Shown here piece after piece: positions 31,829-40,080 of a stretch of 40,168 bases of DNA. The position numbers and the translations under genes are program-made. The stretch spans positions 1-40,168 of the forward strand of contig JAJDZM010000082.1 in the NCBI GenBank assembly GCA_022824615.1, read 5' to 3'. Within the stretch, counting starts at the first letter, position 1. Each line of letters begins with the position of its first letter. A model generated the notes under the pieces. The model was not told the DNA's origin. It searched no databases and was given only the letters and a program-made list of their open reading frames with translations. The DNA is from Candidatus Binatia bacterium (GTDB lineage Bacteria; Desulfobacterota; Binatia; Bin18).

Positions 31829-32896
31829 ATGTCACACGACGTATCCACAGATGGCCTGAACGCGGAACTCGACGCCATCGAATACTACTTCGAGCAGGGC
31901 GTCACCGACGGGCTGCCCGTTGTCCCGCCAACGGAAGAGCGGATGCAGCTCATGCTGGCTGCCACCTCGCAGGCCGCAGACGAAGTGGTCGCCCTGGTGC
32001 CGCCCAATTTTGGTGAAGCCTCGGTCGAGAAGATCGCCGTGAATGCGGTCATGGCCGGCTGCAAGCCGGCATTTCTGCCGGTCGTGATTGCCGGTGTTCG
32101 GGCGATGTGCGACGAACGGGCCAATCTGCACGGCGTGCAGGGCACGACCCACACGGCCACGCCGCTGTTTATCATCAACGGCCCGATCCGCCAGCAGCTC
32201 GATATCAATTGTGCGGCCGGCGTGTTTGGTTCGGGCTGGCGGGCTAACGCGACCATCGGCCGGGCGCTGCGCCTGATCATGATTAATATCGGCGGCGCGC
32301 ATCCGGGTGAGATCGATAAGTCCACCATGGGCCATCCCGGCAAATACACCTATTGCATTGGCGAGTACGAAGAACAGAACCCATGGGACCCCCTCCACGT
32401 CGAGCGCGGCTACGAGCCGGAGCAGAGCACCATCAGCGTCTATTGCTGCGACGCCCCGCAGTGTGTCAGCAATCACGGCAGCCGCACGGCGCGTGGTATT
32501 CTGGATACCCTCGGTGCCAGCATGGCCGTCGGCTGGAGCGATAAGACCTATCTGGCCGGCAACTATATTGTCGTGCTCGGCCCGGAGCATGCCAACAGCA
32601 TTGCCGCGGATGGCATGAGCAAACAGGACGTCAAGCGCTATCTGTACGAGAACGTCCGTCGGCCGCTGCACGAGCTCCTGCCCGGACCGGACGGCAGTGA
32701 AGGTGTGAAGCGGGACAACCTGCCCGGTTGGCTGAACACCGCGGACGACTTCAGCCTGATCCCGAAAGTGTCCTCACCGGACGGTATTATTCTTGTCGTG
32801 GCCGGTGGGACGGCCGGACGCTTTTCCGTGCATATGTGCGGCTGGGGTGGCGGTGCCGGGCGGAGTGATCTGGTGACCGTACCCATAGAGATGTAA
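31829..32896 (+). CDS. Conserved protein of unknown function, partner of the UGSC selenoprotein
   Basis: This 355-residue soluble protein is not one I can place in a named family with confidence. It has V-T-D-G-L-P-V-V-P-P-T near residue 24 and V-M-A-G-C-K-P-A near 74. G-V-Q-G-T-T-H-T-A-T-P, G-S-G-W-R-A-N-A-T-I-G-R-A and YCCDAPQCVSNHGSR with three cysteines follow. The end is glycine-rich (GGTAGRFSVHMCGWGGGAGR). No signal peptide or membrane span is seen. It lies 22 bases upstream of the selenoprotein and is certainly co-transcribed. The many cysteines and glycines suggest a redox or ligand-binding enzyme acting with the Sec protein; that is inference. Confidence 0.8.
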   Translation: MSHDVSTDGLNAELDAIEYYFEQGVTDGLPVVPPTEERMQLMLAATSQAADEVVALVPPNFGEASVEKIAVNAVMAGCKPAFLPVVIAGVRAMCDERANLHGVQGTTHTATPLFIINGPIRQQLDINCAAGVFGSGWRANATIGRALRLIMINIGGAHPGEIDKSTMGHPGKYTYCIGEYEEQNPWDPLHVERGYEPEQSTISVYCCDAPQCVSNHGSRTARGILDTLGASMAVGWSDKTYLAGNYIVVLGPEHANSIAADGMSKQDVKRYLYENVRRPLHELLPGPDGSEGVKRDNLPGWLNTADDFSLIPKVSSPDGIILVVAGGTAGRFSVHMCGWGGGAGRSDLVTVPIEM

Positions 32897-32918
32897 ACCC
32901 CCTCAAGAGGAGAACGAC

Positions 32919-33440
32919 ATGCCAAAACTCTATGACCCGACCGCAGCCTCGAAACAGGCCACCGCGGCACTCGCGGCCCGTTTACCGGACTTGCACGACA
33001 AGACAGTCGGTCTGCTCGACATCAGCAAGGCCAAGGGTAATTTTTTCCTGGATCGTGTGGAAGAAATGTTGACCACGCACTTTCAGCCGCGCGCCATCGT
33101 CCGGCGCATGAAGCCCACGTTTGCCCGTCCGGCACCGGATAACATCCGCCAGGAACTGGCGCGGGAGTGCGACGTTCTGATCGAAGCCCTGGCGGATTGA
33201 GGGTCGTGTACAACGTGCAGTGTGCACGACGGCATCTTTTTTGAAAAAGCCGGTATCCCCTCGGCGGTGTTTGCCACGACCGAGTTTTCCAATGCCGCAC
33301 TCGCACAGGCCAAGGCGCTCGGCATGCCGGATTTCACGGTCATCCTGGTGGAGCATCCCATTCAACCGCTCACACCGGAAGAAGTTCACGGACGGGCCGA
33401 GGCCGTGTTCGACCAGATGGTTGAAAAGGTGACTGAGTAA
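32919..33440 (+). CDS. UGSC-family selenoprotein (in-frame TGA read as selenocysteine)
   Basis: The frame from ATG 32919 (AGAGGAG upstream) meets TGA at 33198-33200, codon 94. It continues in frame to a stop at 33440, giving 173 residues. Read through, residues 94-97 are U-G-S-C, which names the UGSC family; Cys homologues have C-G-S-C. Both halves are coding-like and typical: TVGLLDISKAKGNFFLDRVE before and AGIPSAVFATTEFSNAALAQ after. The next bases fold into a SECIS-like hairpin (33203-33230). Ordinary annotation would split this into two false genes. Function is unknown; a redox role of the U-x-x-C pair is likely. Selenocysteine machinery genes (selA-D) are not in this window. Confidence 0.9.
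33203..33230 (+). promoter_or_regulatory. Bacterial SECIS-like hairpin just after the UGA codon
   Basis: Arms GTCGTGTAC (33203-33211) and GTGCACGAC (33222-33230) pair over nine bases with one G-T wobble, closing a ten-base loop AACGTGCAGT. The stem starts two bases after the UGA. Bacterial SECIS elements lie at this position and recruit SelB. The loop contains GU, as in the E. coli element, but I cannot score SelB recognition. Confidence 0.8.
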
Positions 33441-33473
33441 GCTTCTCGTCTCAGTAAAACCGGTCGTCCGAGC

Positions 33474-33812
33474 TTACCCAGCCAACGGGATGATGCCCAT
33501 CACCACCGGTTCATCACTCACCACTCGCGTGGTATGCCCCTGACCGGTCGTGTCTTCAACCAGGCGGGCGTCGCCGGGGCCAAAGCGCCGGGTGGTGCCG
33601 TCGCCCAAACCGATTTCCAGTTGACCGGAGAGAAGAATGACGTACTGTCGGCGCGGTGCGGGGTGCCAGTCCATAAAGGTCCCGACCGGCACTTCCACAA
33701 AAGAGATATGTGACGTGGCCTGCGGTTTGGTCAGGCCTGGATGTGAGGCCAGGCTTTGATCTTCGAAATGCGATTGGCTGTCGTCCCCGGTGTACAGACG
33801 ATAGAGTCCCAC
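33474..33812 (-). CDS. Small cupin-domain protein
   Basis: A 112-residue protein beginning at GTG 33812, with AGGGGG about eight bases upstream. It has F-M-D-W-H-P-A-P-R-R-Q-Y-V-I-L-L-S-G and G-L-G-D-G-T-T-R-R-F-G-P-G-D, then G-Q-G-H-T-T-R-V, the two cupin motifs with their His residues. It is convergent with the selenoprotein gene, about 33 bases apart. It is a different cupin from that at 9637. Ligand and reaction unknown; such proteins are often metal-dependent oxygenases or sensors. Confidence 0.82.
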   Translation of the reverse strand: MGLYRLYTGDDSQSHFEDQSLASHPGLTKPQATSHISFVEVPVGTFMDWHPAPRRQYVILLSGQLEIGLGDGTTRRFGPGDARLVEDTTGQGHTTRVVSDEPVVMGIIPLAG

Positions 33813-33827
33813 TGTGTTTCCCCCTCC

Positions 33828-35420
33828 CTACTCCACGTCCGTAATCACGAAGTTCTGACTGGTTTGCTGCCACTCCAACCGGGTACTCTGCCCCGGATAC
33901 GGGAAGTCCTCCGCCACACATTCCCCCTCAACCCCCCGTAGAAACTCCTGCTGATCCCCCTCGCCCACCGTCGTCACCTGTACCGTTGCCCGGCCCAGTT
34001 CAAACCCATCCACAAAGGCCGTGACTCTGTGCACCCCAGCGCCCACCCGGTTCCAGTTGACTAACAACACAAACCCATTGTCCGCGTCCCCACAGGTCTC
34101 CTGCGTGTCCAACCGCTCCATGCCATACATCGCCAGGTGCTGCTCAACCTCTCCCCTCGCAGGCTCAATCTCGATCTCTACCTGCTCGGCGTCGCACACC
34201 CAACCCCACAGCGCCCTCACTCCACTCTGAAACGAGTGCGGACCCGGATTCTCCAGCACCCCCACCAGATCCCCTGGACCCTCCGGGCTCGGATAAAACC
34301 CCGAATTGACGACGAAGCTAATGAGGAATTCGGTTCCGTCTCTTCTCCGGAATGAACCGGTGAATATGCGGGCGTAGCCCACCTTGGGGACTTCAGCGCT
34401 GTCGAAAGCGTCGGCGGGGTTGTCGAAGTAATACTCCCAGAAGCCGCCTTCCGGGCTACTTTCCGCCGCGGCGATGAGCTGATCAAAGATGACTTCTCCG
34501 GTCGCGATGTCGCGGGAAATCCCTGCTTGTCGTAGCTCGAACCGGTCCGGAAACGCGCCGTGAAACAGGATGAGATTGGTGGCACGGTTTGTGACGCCGA
34601 CGTACACGGGGCCGTGTCGCCAGGGCCCGTTCGGATCCCGCAGGACGTTCTTTGCTTTCAAAATATCGCCATTCTGCTGCTGTGCGAGTGCGAGAAGGAA
34701 CTCTCCTGCTTGCGTGACGAAGGCCTTCAAGCTTGCACGGTCCACCACGTCCCTGGCCGTAACGGCCGGGTCGCCGGGATCGATATCTTCCTCAACCAAG
34801 TGAGATGCGTTGAGATCGAATCCCACGAGCAGCACGACCGGACTCCCGAATTTGGCCGAGACATAGACGGCGGCATGGCCGGAAGCGCCGGGGATACCGG
34901 GTACGTCGAACGGGCCGCCCTCCCCGGCGGTGGCATCCTCGAAGGCGGCCAGGGCCGCAGCAGGGTCGGTCAGGACAGCCGGGTCGATTCCCAATGCCTC
35001 AAGGATCGCTCCATATATCGCAGGCCTGAGTTGCCGGCCCGACAAGGACATGTCCTTCGCGTGAACGAACACCCGGCCGTCGATCCTCAGTTGGATAAGG
35101 TAGGTGGAGCCGGAACGGTACACACTCCCCTCTTGTCTGATAAGACATCCAACATACAATGTCCGTTGCGACGGCGTTGTTGTTCCCTGGCCAAACTGAT
35201 CTCTTACGGCCAGCGTGAAGTCCATCAGGCTCGCGCTGCCGTCTTCCACTTGTGACGCCGTCACGCGCGGGTCCGCAGGCGGCGTCACGCCGGTAGGCAG
35301 TGGGCAGTCGAGCTGCGCCTGCGCCAAGGCCGGGCGGGTGTCGGCAAAGACACCGACCAGCATCAGCAGGCCGCCCGTGAGAATCTGTAATGTCGAGGTC
35401 AGCCCTGTTCCGGTTCGCAT
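33828..35420 (-). CDS. Secreted Cache-domain protein
   Basis: A protein of about 530 residues starting at ATG 35420, eight bases after GAGGAGG (a TTG at 35426 is also in frame). It has a signal peptide (ILTGGLLMLVGVFA, cleavage near ALAQA). Residues 205-345 look like a Cache ligand-binding domain: RDVVDRASLKAFVTQAGEFL, then L-I-L-F-H-G-A-F-P, L-I-A-A-A-E-S-S-P-E-G-G-F-W-E-Y-Y and A-E-V-P-K-V-G-Y-A-R. The last 130 residues are beta-rich with cysteines. No kinase, cyclase or chemotaxis domain is attached, so it is a free periplasmic or secreted ligand binder. Not known to belong to an operon. Confidence 0.7.
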   Translation of the reverse strand: MRTGTGLTSTLQILTGGLLMLVGVFADTRPALAQAQLDCPLPTGVTPPADPRVTASQVEDGSASLMDFTLAVRDQFGQGTTTPSQRTLYVGCLIRQEGSVYRSGSTYLIQLRIDGRVFVHAKDMSLSGRQLRPAIYGAILEALGIDPAVLTDPAAALAAFEDATAGEGGPFDVPGIPGASGHAAVYVSAKFGSPVVLLVGFDLNASHLVEEDIDPGDPAVTARDVVDRASLKAFVTQAGEFLLALAQQQNGDILKAKNVLRDPNGPWRHGPVYVGVTNRATNLILFHGAFPDRFELRQAGISRDIATGEVIFDQLIAAAESSPEGGFWEYYFDNPADAFDSAEVPKVGYARIFTGSFRRRDGTEFLISFVVNSGFYPSPEGPGDLVGVLENPGPHSFQSGVRALWGWVCDAEQVEIEIEPARGEVEQHLAMYGMERLDTQETCGDADNGFVLLVNWNRVGAGVHRVTAFVDGFELGRATVQVTTVGEGDQQEFLRGVEGECVAEDFPYPGQSTRLEWQQTSQNFVITDVE

Positions 35421-35529
35421 CTTCAAATCCTCCTCTCGGCTCCCGGGCGTGCCGCTGACACGTCCACGAAGGTCCGCCCGTTCCTATACCCGACAAACGC
35501 CCGGCTGTCACCATCACTAATGGGAGGAA

Positions 35530-36492
35530 CTACGGGGTTGGCTGCCGACTCTTCGCCCAGGCCGCCATGCCCCCAAACAAGTCGGCAAAGCTCGGCGCAG
35601 CGGTCTCAGCGCCGAACTCGCGGTAGAGCGTGTTGACGTTTACGACAATGCGCTCGGCATCCCCCCATGCGGCGTAATCGTGCAGCGCGATATCATTGGC
35701 CGCTTCGATTGCAGACAGGCCGGCGTCAAAGCGTTTGCGGGTTTCCTCTTCGATATATTGCAGATAGCCCCTGACCGACTCGACGCCACGCTTGTCGGTG
35801 ATCGGCCCATGCCCCGGCACCACGGTGTCAACATCCAGGGCAAGCATCAGCTCACACGCCTTGATCCAGTTGGCTATCGGTCCGTTCCACATCAGGGGTG
35901 TCCCATCAATAAAAAGAATATCTCCGGTAAAAATCGTCCGCTCGCCGGGCACATAGACCAGGACATCTCCCAGGGTATGGGCCGGGCCGACCTCAATGAG
36001 CTGAACATCCTTGTCTCCTACCTTGAGGTCGAGTCGTTTTTCAAACGTGCGCGAGGGATGGGTGGGGATGATATCGTCAAAGCGGAACGCGCCGAGAATC
36101 CGGGTGAGATACTCGCCCAACTCACCCATATCGGGAGCGGCTTTCATCATATCGGCGAGACGGCTGGGCGGGAGTTCTTGCATCTCTTGCGCACACGCCT
36201 TGGAGGCAATGATCTGCGCGCCGTGTACGAGCTGATTGCCGAACCAGTGGTCGCCGTTGGCGTGGGTATTCACCAGCGTATCGATCGACTGCGCGGCGCC
36301 GGTCGCGTCTTGCATAACCGCCAGCATCTCCCGCGTGAGAGCAAGGTCAAAGAGCGTATCAACCAGCAAAGACTGATCTCCATCCACAACCAGCCCGGCA
36401 TTGCTCCAGCCCCACGAACCGTCGGGCAGAAGATAGGCATACAGGCCATTCCCCAAATCGTGCAGTCCTTTGGCATAGTTCCATTTCGGCAT
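35530..36492 (-). CDS. MBL-fold metallo-hydrolase
   Basis: A 320-residue metallo-beta-lactamase-fold protein. Its metal motif is T-H-A-N-G-D-H-W-F-G-N near residues 75-85, an H-x-N-x-D-H variant of the usual H-x-H-x-D-H. The later G-P-A-H-T-L-G-D-V-L-V-Y, F-T-G-D-I-L and V-V-P-G-H-G-P are the second and third ligand motifs. AAGGAGG lies before the ATG. The missing second His suggests an altered dinuclear site, seen in some subfamilies. It is divergent from the SDR at 36686. Substrate unknown. Confidence 0.9.
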   Translation of the reverse strand: MPKWNYAKGLHDLGNGLYAYLLPDGSWGWSNAGLVVDGDQSLLVDTLFDLALTREMLAVMQDATGAAQSIDTLVNTHANGDHWFGNQLVHGAQIIASKACAQEMQELPPSRLADMMKAAPDMGELGEYLTRILGAFRFDDIIPTHPSRTFEKRLDLKVGDKDVQLIEVGPAHTLGDVLVYVPGERTIFTGDILFIDGTPLMWNGPIANWIKACELMLALDVDTVVPGHGPITDKRGVESVRGYLQYIEEETRKRFDAGLSAIEAANDIALHDYAAWGDAERIVVNVNTLYREFGAETAAPSFADLFGGMAAWAKSRQPTP

Positions 36493-36685
36493 GGGTGTTT
36501 CCCTCCTTGCGTGTGGTCTTAGCAGGTGTCGGCTGAGACGAGTAGAGTCGGTCGTAGCGCGCTATCAGCGTGAGACTGTCTGGCGCCACTTCCCTTTTAC
36601 ACACGGACGCCTGCCTGATACAGCAGGACGGGCAGAGATTGGCAGGGCGGTGAGAGATGAGCAGGACGGATAAAGGAGCATAGGC

Positions 36686-37447
36686 ATGGCAGATTTGATG
36701 CAGGGTAAAGTCGCCCTTGTTACCGGTGGCAGTTCGGGTATTGGCCGCGCTACTGCGCTGACCTTCGCCCGGGAAGGGGCTCAGGTCGTGGTGTCCGATG
36801 TGGCGATTGAAGGCGGGGAAGAGACGGTCGGTCTCATACGGGAGGCCGGCGGTGAGGCGCTCTTTGTCAGCGCGGATGTGTCCCAGGCCGTACAGGTCGA
36901 AGCCCTCGTTGCCAAGACGGTCGAGACCTACGGACGGCTGGACGCGGCCCATAACAACGCGGGGGTTGAGGGCAGCTCGATGATGACAACCGACTATACG
37001 GAAGCGGATTGGGATCAGGTAATTGCGATCAATCTGACCGGCGTGTGGTTGAGCATGAAGTATGAGATTCCGCAGATGCTCACCCAGGGCGGGGGCGCAA
37101 TCGTCAACACGTCTTCAGCCGCCGGGCTGCTCGGCTTCCGCAGAGGCTCGGCCTATGTGGCCAGCAAGCATGGCGTGCTCGGCCTGACCAAAACCGCGGC
37201 TCTGGAATACGCCAAGTCCGGCATTCGGGTGAATGCCGTCTGCCCCGGCGCGATTGATACGCCCATGATGGGCCGGCTGACCGATCACCGTCCCCACCGG
37301 GCCGCAAAGATGGCCTCTTTTGAACCGGTCGGTCGCATGGGCAGCCCCCAGGAAATCGCCGAATCGGTGGTGTGGCTGTGCTCGGACGCGGCCTCGTTCG
37401 TCACCGGTCATGCGATGTCCGTCGATGGCGGCATGGTTGCCCAGTAA
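36686..37447 (+). CDS. Short-chain dehydrogenase/reductase (SDR), copy 1
   Basis: A 253-residue classical SDR. It has the cofactor motif T-G-G-S-S-G-I-G at residues 13-20, N-N-A-G at 90-93, catalytic S143 or S144, and Y157-x3-K161 (YVASKHG). The C-terminal G-H-A-M-S-V-D-G-G is usual. It oxidises or reduces an alcohol/ketone with NAD(P). AAAGGAG precedes the ATG. It is a close paralogue of the gene at 37862 with identical length and alignable positions throughout, so the pair arose by duplication. Confidence 0.93.
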   Translation: MADLMQGKVALVTGGSSGIGRATALTFAREGAQVVVSDVAIEGGEETVGLIREAGGEALFVSADVSQAVQVEALVAKTVETYGRLDAAHNNAGVEGSSMMTTDYTEADWDQVIAINLTGVWLSMKYEIPQMLTQGGGAIVNTSSAAGLLGFRRGSAYVASKHGVLGLTKTAALEYAKSGIRVNAVCPGAIDTPMMGRLTDHRPHRAAKMASFEPVGRMGSPQEIAESVVWLCSDAASFVTGHAMSVDGGMVAQ

Positions 37448-37454
37448 AGATATG

Positions 37455-37712
37455 CTAGGACGCGGGCCGGGCGGTCCGTTCTATCAGGGCCTCTAACGCC
37501 CGCATGGTTTCGCGGTGTTGCTCGGTCGTGTCTTGCCGTTGCTCTTTGAATGCCGCCATAACTTCGTCGTGCATCTTGTCACGTTGACTGGCAGCCTTTC
37601 GCATGACCAACAACCCGCCGGCAATAAGCGCAGCCTGAGTCAACCCAACCCCCAGGGCAATAAGATTCCCTGTTTCTCTCAAGGCAATAATGGCTGTTTC
37701 ATATTCGGTCAT
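37455..37712 (-). CDS. Small membrane protein with coiled-coil tail
   Basis: An 85-residue protein starting at ATG 37712, with GAGG five bases upstream (the frame also opens at 37733). It has one membrane segment (IALGVGLTQAALIAGGLLVM) and then a polar helix rich in Lys, Glu and Gln (QRDKMHDEVMAAFKEQRQDT), probably a coiled coil. It lies on the opposite strand between two paralogous SDR genes. Its layout resembles the gene in the hsdR insertion at 19651. Function unknown. Confidence 0.65.
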   Translation of the reverse strand: MTEYETAIIALRETGNLIALGVGLTQAALIAGGLLVMRKAASQRDKMHDEVMAAFKEQRQDTTEQHRETMRALEALIERTARPAS

Positions 37713-37861
37713 ATCTTCCTCTTGCTTTCTCATACCTCACACAGACCTCTTGGGCAAACACCAGAAAACAGAGACCTGTTCTGCTTCTAGCATTGAGGAG
37801 AACGGTCAAGTATATCAATCCCCTATGAAAATATCCCTTTGCAAGAATAAAGGAGGACAGC

Positions 37862-38623
37862 ATGGGAACGCTGACAAGCGGTAAAGTCGCCCTGGTCACC
37901 GGGGCCAGTTCGGGTATCGGGCGGGCCGCGGCCCAGATATTTGCCCGTGAAGGAGCCAAGGTCGCAGTGGCCGATGTTAATGTGGCCGGAGCCGAGGAAA
38001 CCGTAGCCATGATTCAGGACGCCGGTGGCGAAGCGTTCTGTATTCAAGCTGATATGTCCAAGGCTGCGGAAGTCGAGGCCATGGTTGGCGCGGTGGTCGA
38101 GACCTACGGCCGCCTGGACTGCGCCTATAACAACGCCGGCATTGAGGGGGCGCTGGCCTCAACCGCGGATTATACCGAGGCGGACTGGGCCCCGGTGATT
38201 GCGATTAATCTGACCGGCGTGTGGTTGTGCATGAAGTACGAGATTCTGCAGATGCTCAAAAACGGCGGTGGGGCTATTGTCAATACGTCCTCAGCCGCCG
38301 GGCTGCTTGGAGCGCCGCGGATGCCGGCCTATGTGGCGAGTAAGCACGGCGTGGTCGGCCTGACCAAAACCGCGGCCCTGGAATACGCCAAATCCGGCAT
38401 CCGGGTGAATGCTGTCTGTCCGGGCATTATTGACACGTCCATGGTCGGCCGGCTCAAAGAACGCCGGCCCAGAATGTTCGAGAAGATTGAAGCCGGCGAG
38501 CCCATCGGCCGTATGGGTCAGCCCGAAGAAATTGCCGAAACCGCGGTCTGGCTGTGTTCCGACGCGGCCTCGTTCGTGACCGGTCACGCCATGGCCGTTG
38601 ACGGTGGGATTGTGGCGCAGTAG
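37862..38623 (+). CDS. Short-chain dehydrogenase/reductase (SDR), copy 2
   Basis: A 253-residue classical SDR, paralogue of the gene at 36686. It has T-G-A-S-S-G-I-G at 13-20, N-N-A-G at 90-93, S143 or S144 and Y157-x3-K161. Differences from copy 1 concentrate near residues 95-110, 151-155 and 215-225, around the substrate pocket, which suggests different substrates. AAAGGAGGACAGC precedes the ATG. It is followed after 30 bases by an LLM-class oxidoreductase and probably shares its transcript. Confidence 0.93.
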   Translation: MGTLTSGKVALVTGASSGIGRAAAQIFAREGAKVAVADVNVAGAEETVAMIQDAGGEAFCIQADMSKAAEVEAMVGAVVETYGRLDCAYNNAGIEGALASTADYTEADWAPVIAINLTGVWLCMKYEILQMLKNGGGAIVNTSSAAGLLGAPRMPAYVASKHGVVGLTKTAALEYAKSGIRVNAVCPGIIDTSMVGRLKERRPRMFEKIEAGEPIGRMGQPEEIAETAVWLCSDAASFVTGHAMAVDGGIVAQ

Positions 38624-38653
38624 CCGAATCCAACAAAACAGGAGGGATTTTCT

Positions 38654-39550
38654 ATGGCGATGTATTGCGGACTACACGTGGGTGGCGGGGCAGCGCTGCG
38701 CGAGGTTGATGGGGCACGCAAAATCGGCGAGACCGCGGAAGCACTCGGCTATGACAGCATTGTGACCGGCGACCACATCACTATCCCCAAGAAGATAGAC
38801 TCGACCTATCCCTATGTTGACGCGGCCCAGGCGCGCGGCCAGGACCCCTATTCGGTGTTTACTTCAATGGAATGGATGGACGCCTTCACCGTCCTGGCCT
38901 TGCTCATTCCGGTTACACAAACCGTCAGGCTAGGGACCAGCGTAACGATTGTTCCCTATCGTCATCCCTTGGAAATGGCGCGGGTCGTGGCCTCGCTTGA
39001 TGTAGCATCGGGCGGACGGGTGATCTTTGGGGCCGGCGTGGGCTGGATGGCGGATGAGTTCGAATTGCTCGGCGTGCCGTACAAAGAACGGGCTCCCCGC
39101 ACGCGGGAATATATTGCCGTCATGAAAGAGGTCTGGACGAACGAGACGCCCCGGTTTGATGGCAAGTTTGTCCAGATCAACCGCGACCTGCATTTTGCGC
39201 CCAAGCCGACCCAAAAACCGCACCCGCCCATCTGGGTCGGGGGCGAATCCACCCCGGCGCTGAAACGGGTGGTTGAATTCGGTCAGGGTTGGCATATCGG
39301 TCCGCTGCCCCTGAGTGATGTGCAGCACCGTTTTGATGAATTGCGCCAGCTTATGGAAGCGGGCGGGCGGGATTATGCCGAGTTGGAAATCACCTCAATG
39401 GTTGACCCCAGCGTCACCGCAGCCGAGATTCGCGCCTACCGTGACGCGGGCCTGCACGGACTGCACGTCACCTGTGCCGCGCCTAAGCCCGAGGCCGTCT
39501 GTCAGGTCATGCGCGATTTCAAGTCCAGGATGGAAGAGGCGTTGGGGTGA
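38654..39550 (+). CDS. LLM-class flavin/F420-dependent oxidoreductase
   Basis: A 298-residue luciferase-like TIM-barrel oxidoreductase. It has G-L-H-V-G-G-G at the start and AEALGYDSIVTGDHI near residues 28-42. V-R-L-G-T-S-V-T-I-V-P-Y-R-H-P and FGAGVGWMADEFELLGVPY then follow, and KPHPPIWVGGES late; these are hallmarks of the family often annotated as F420-dependent. Cofactor (F420 or FMN) cannot be settled by eye. AACAGGAGG precedes the ATG. It follows an SDR and precedes an mrr-like gene. Confidence 0.9.
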   Translation: MAMYCGLHVGGGAALREVDGARKIGETAEALGYDSIVTGDHITIPKKIDSTYPYVDAAQARGQDPYSVFTSMEWMDAFTVLALLIPVTQTVRLGTSVTIVPYRHPLEMARVVASLDVASGGRVIFGAGVGWMADEFELLGVPYKERAPRTREYIAVMKEVWTNETPRFDGKFVQINRDLHFAPKPTQKPHPPIWVGGESTPALKRVVEFGQGWHIGPLPLSDVQHRFDELRQLMEAGGRDYAELEITSMVDPSVTAAEIRAYRDAGLHGLHVTCAAPKPEAVCQVMRDFKSRMEEALG

Positions 39551-39579
39551 GACCGCCCTCAACGTACAGGAACGAACCA

Positions 39580-40080
39580 ATGGCCGTACCCTCGCAAGCT
39601 GAACTATACCGGCCGATTCTAGAGATTCTCGCCTCAGCCAGCGAGGGCGTGGCACCGAAGCCCCTCACTGAATTAGTGAGCGACCGATTCAATCTTTCGG
39701 ATGCGGACCGGCAGGAAATGGTTCCATCTGGGACAACATCAAGAATCTACGATCGGACCAGTTGGGCATGTAAGTATTTGAAAGACGCCGGTCTTTTGTA
39801 TTACCCGCCACGGGGTCCCAGGGAGATTACCCAGCAAGGACGAGAGTTTCTCGACAGCCACGCAGGCGCGCTAACCAATGCTGATCTGCCAAGGCTCCAG
39901 AAAGCCAACGGCACCAAAGCTGACACCACAGATACTTCTAGCGATGGCGTTGAAAGCAGCGCCGAGGCTACGCCCGAGGAATTGATGGCGCAGAGCGACC
40001 GGCAATTACGGGCCAAACTCGCCGACGAGTTCCTAGGCTCAGGACCTATAAATGATGATTGCTGGAGTGTAGTGTGGTGA
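39580..40080 (+). pseudogene. mrr-like restriction gene interrupted by an insertion element
   Basis: The first 150 or so residues match the N-terminal winged-helix part of Mrr-type restriction proteins: ELYRPILEILASASEGVAPK, then M-V-P-S-G-T-T-S-R-I-Y-D-R-T-S-W-A and Y-L-K-D-A-G-L-L. A linker region A-T-P-E-E-L-M-A-Q-S-D follows. The protein then ends in G-S-G-P-I-N-D-D-C-W-S-V-V-W, which does not fit, and the nuclease domain is missing. The disruption falls at a CTAG (40033-40036), after which an IS5-like element begins. AGGA precedes the ATG at 39580. Confidence 0.8.

Noticed and set aside
33222-33440. A separate small gene starting inside the UGSC reading frame
   Set aside because: It lacks a ribosome-binding site, its start lies in the hairpin's 3' arm, and it is in frame with the upstream half through one TGA, so it is better read as the C-terminal part of the selenoprotein.
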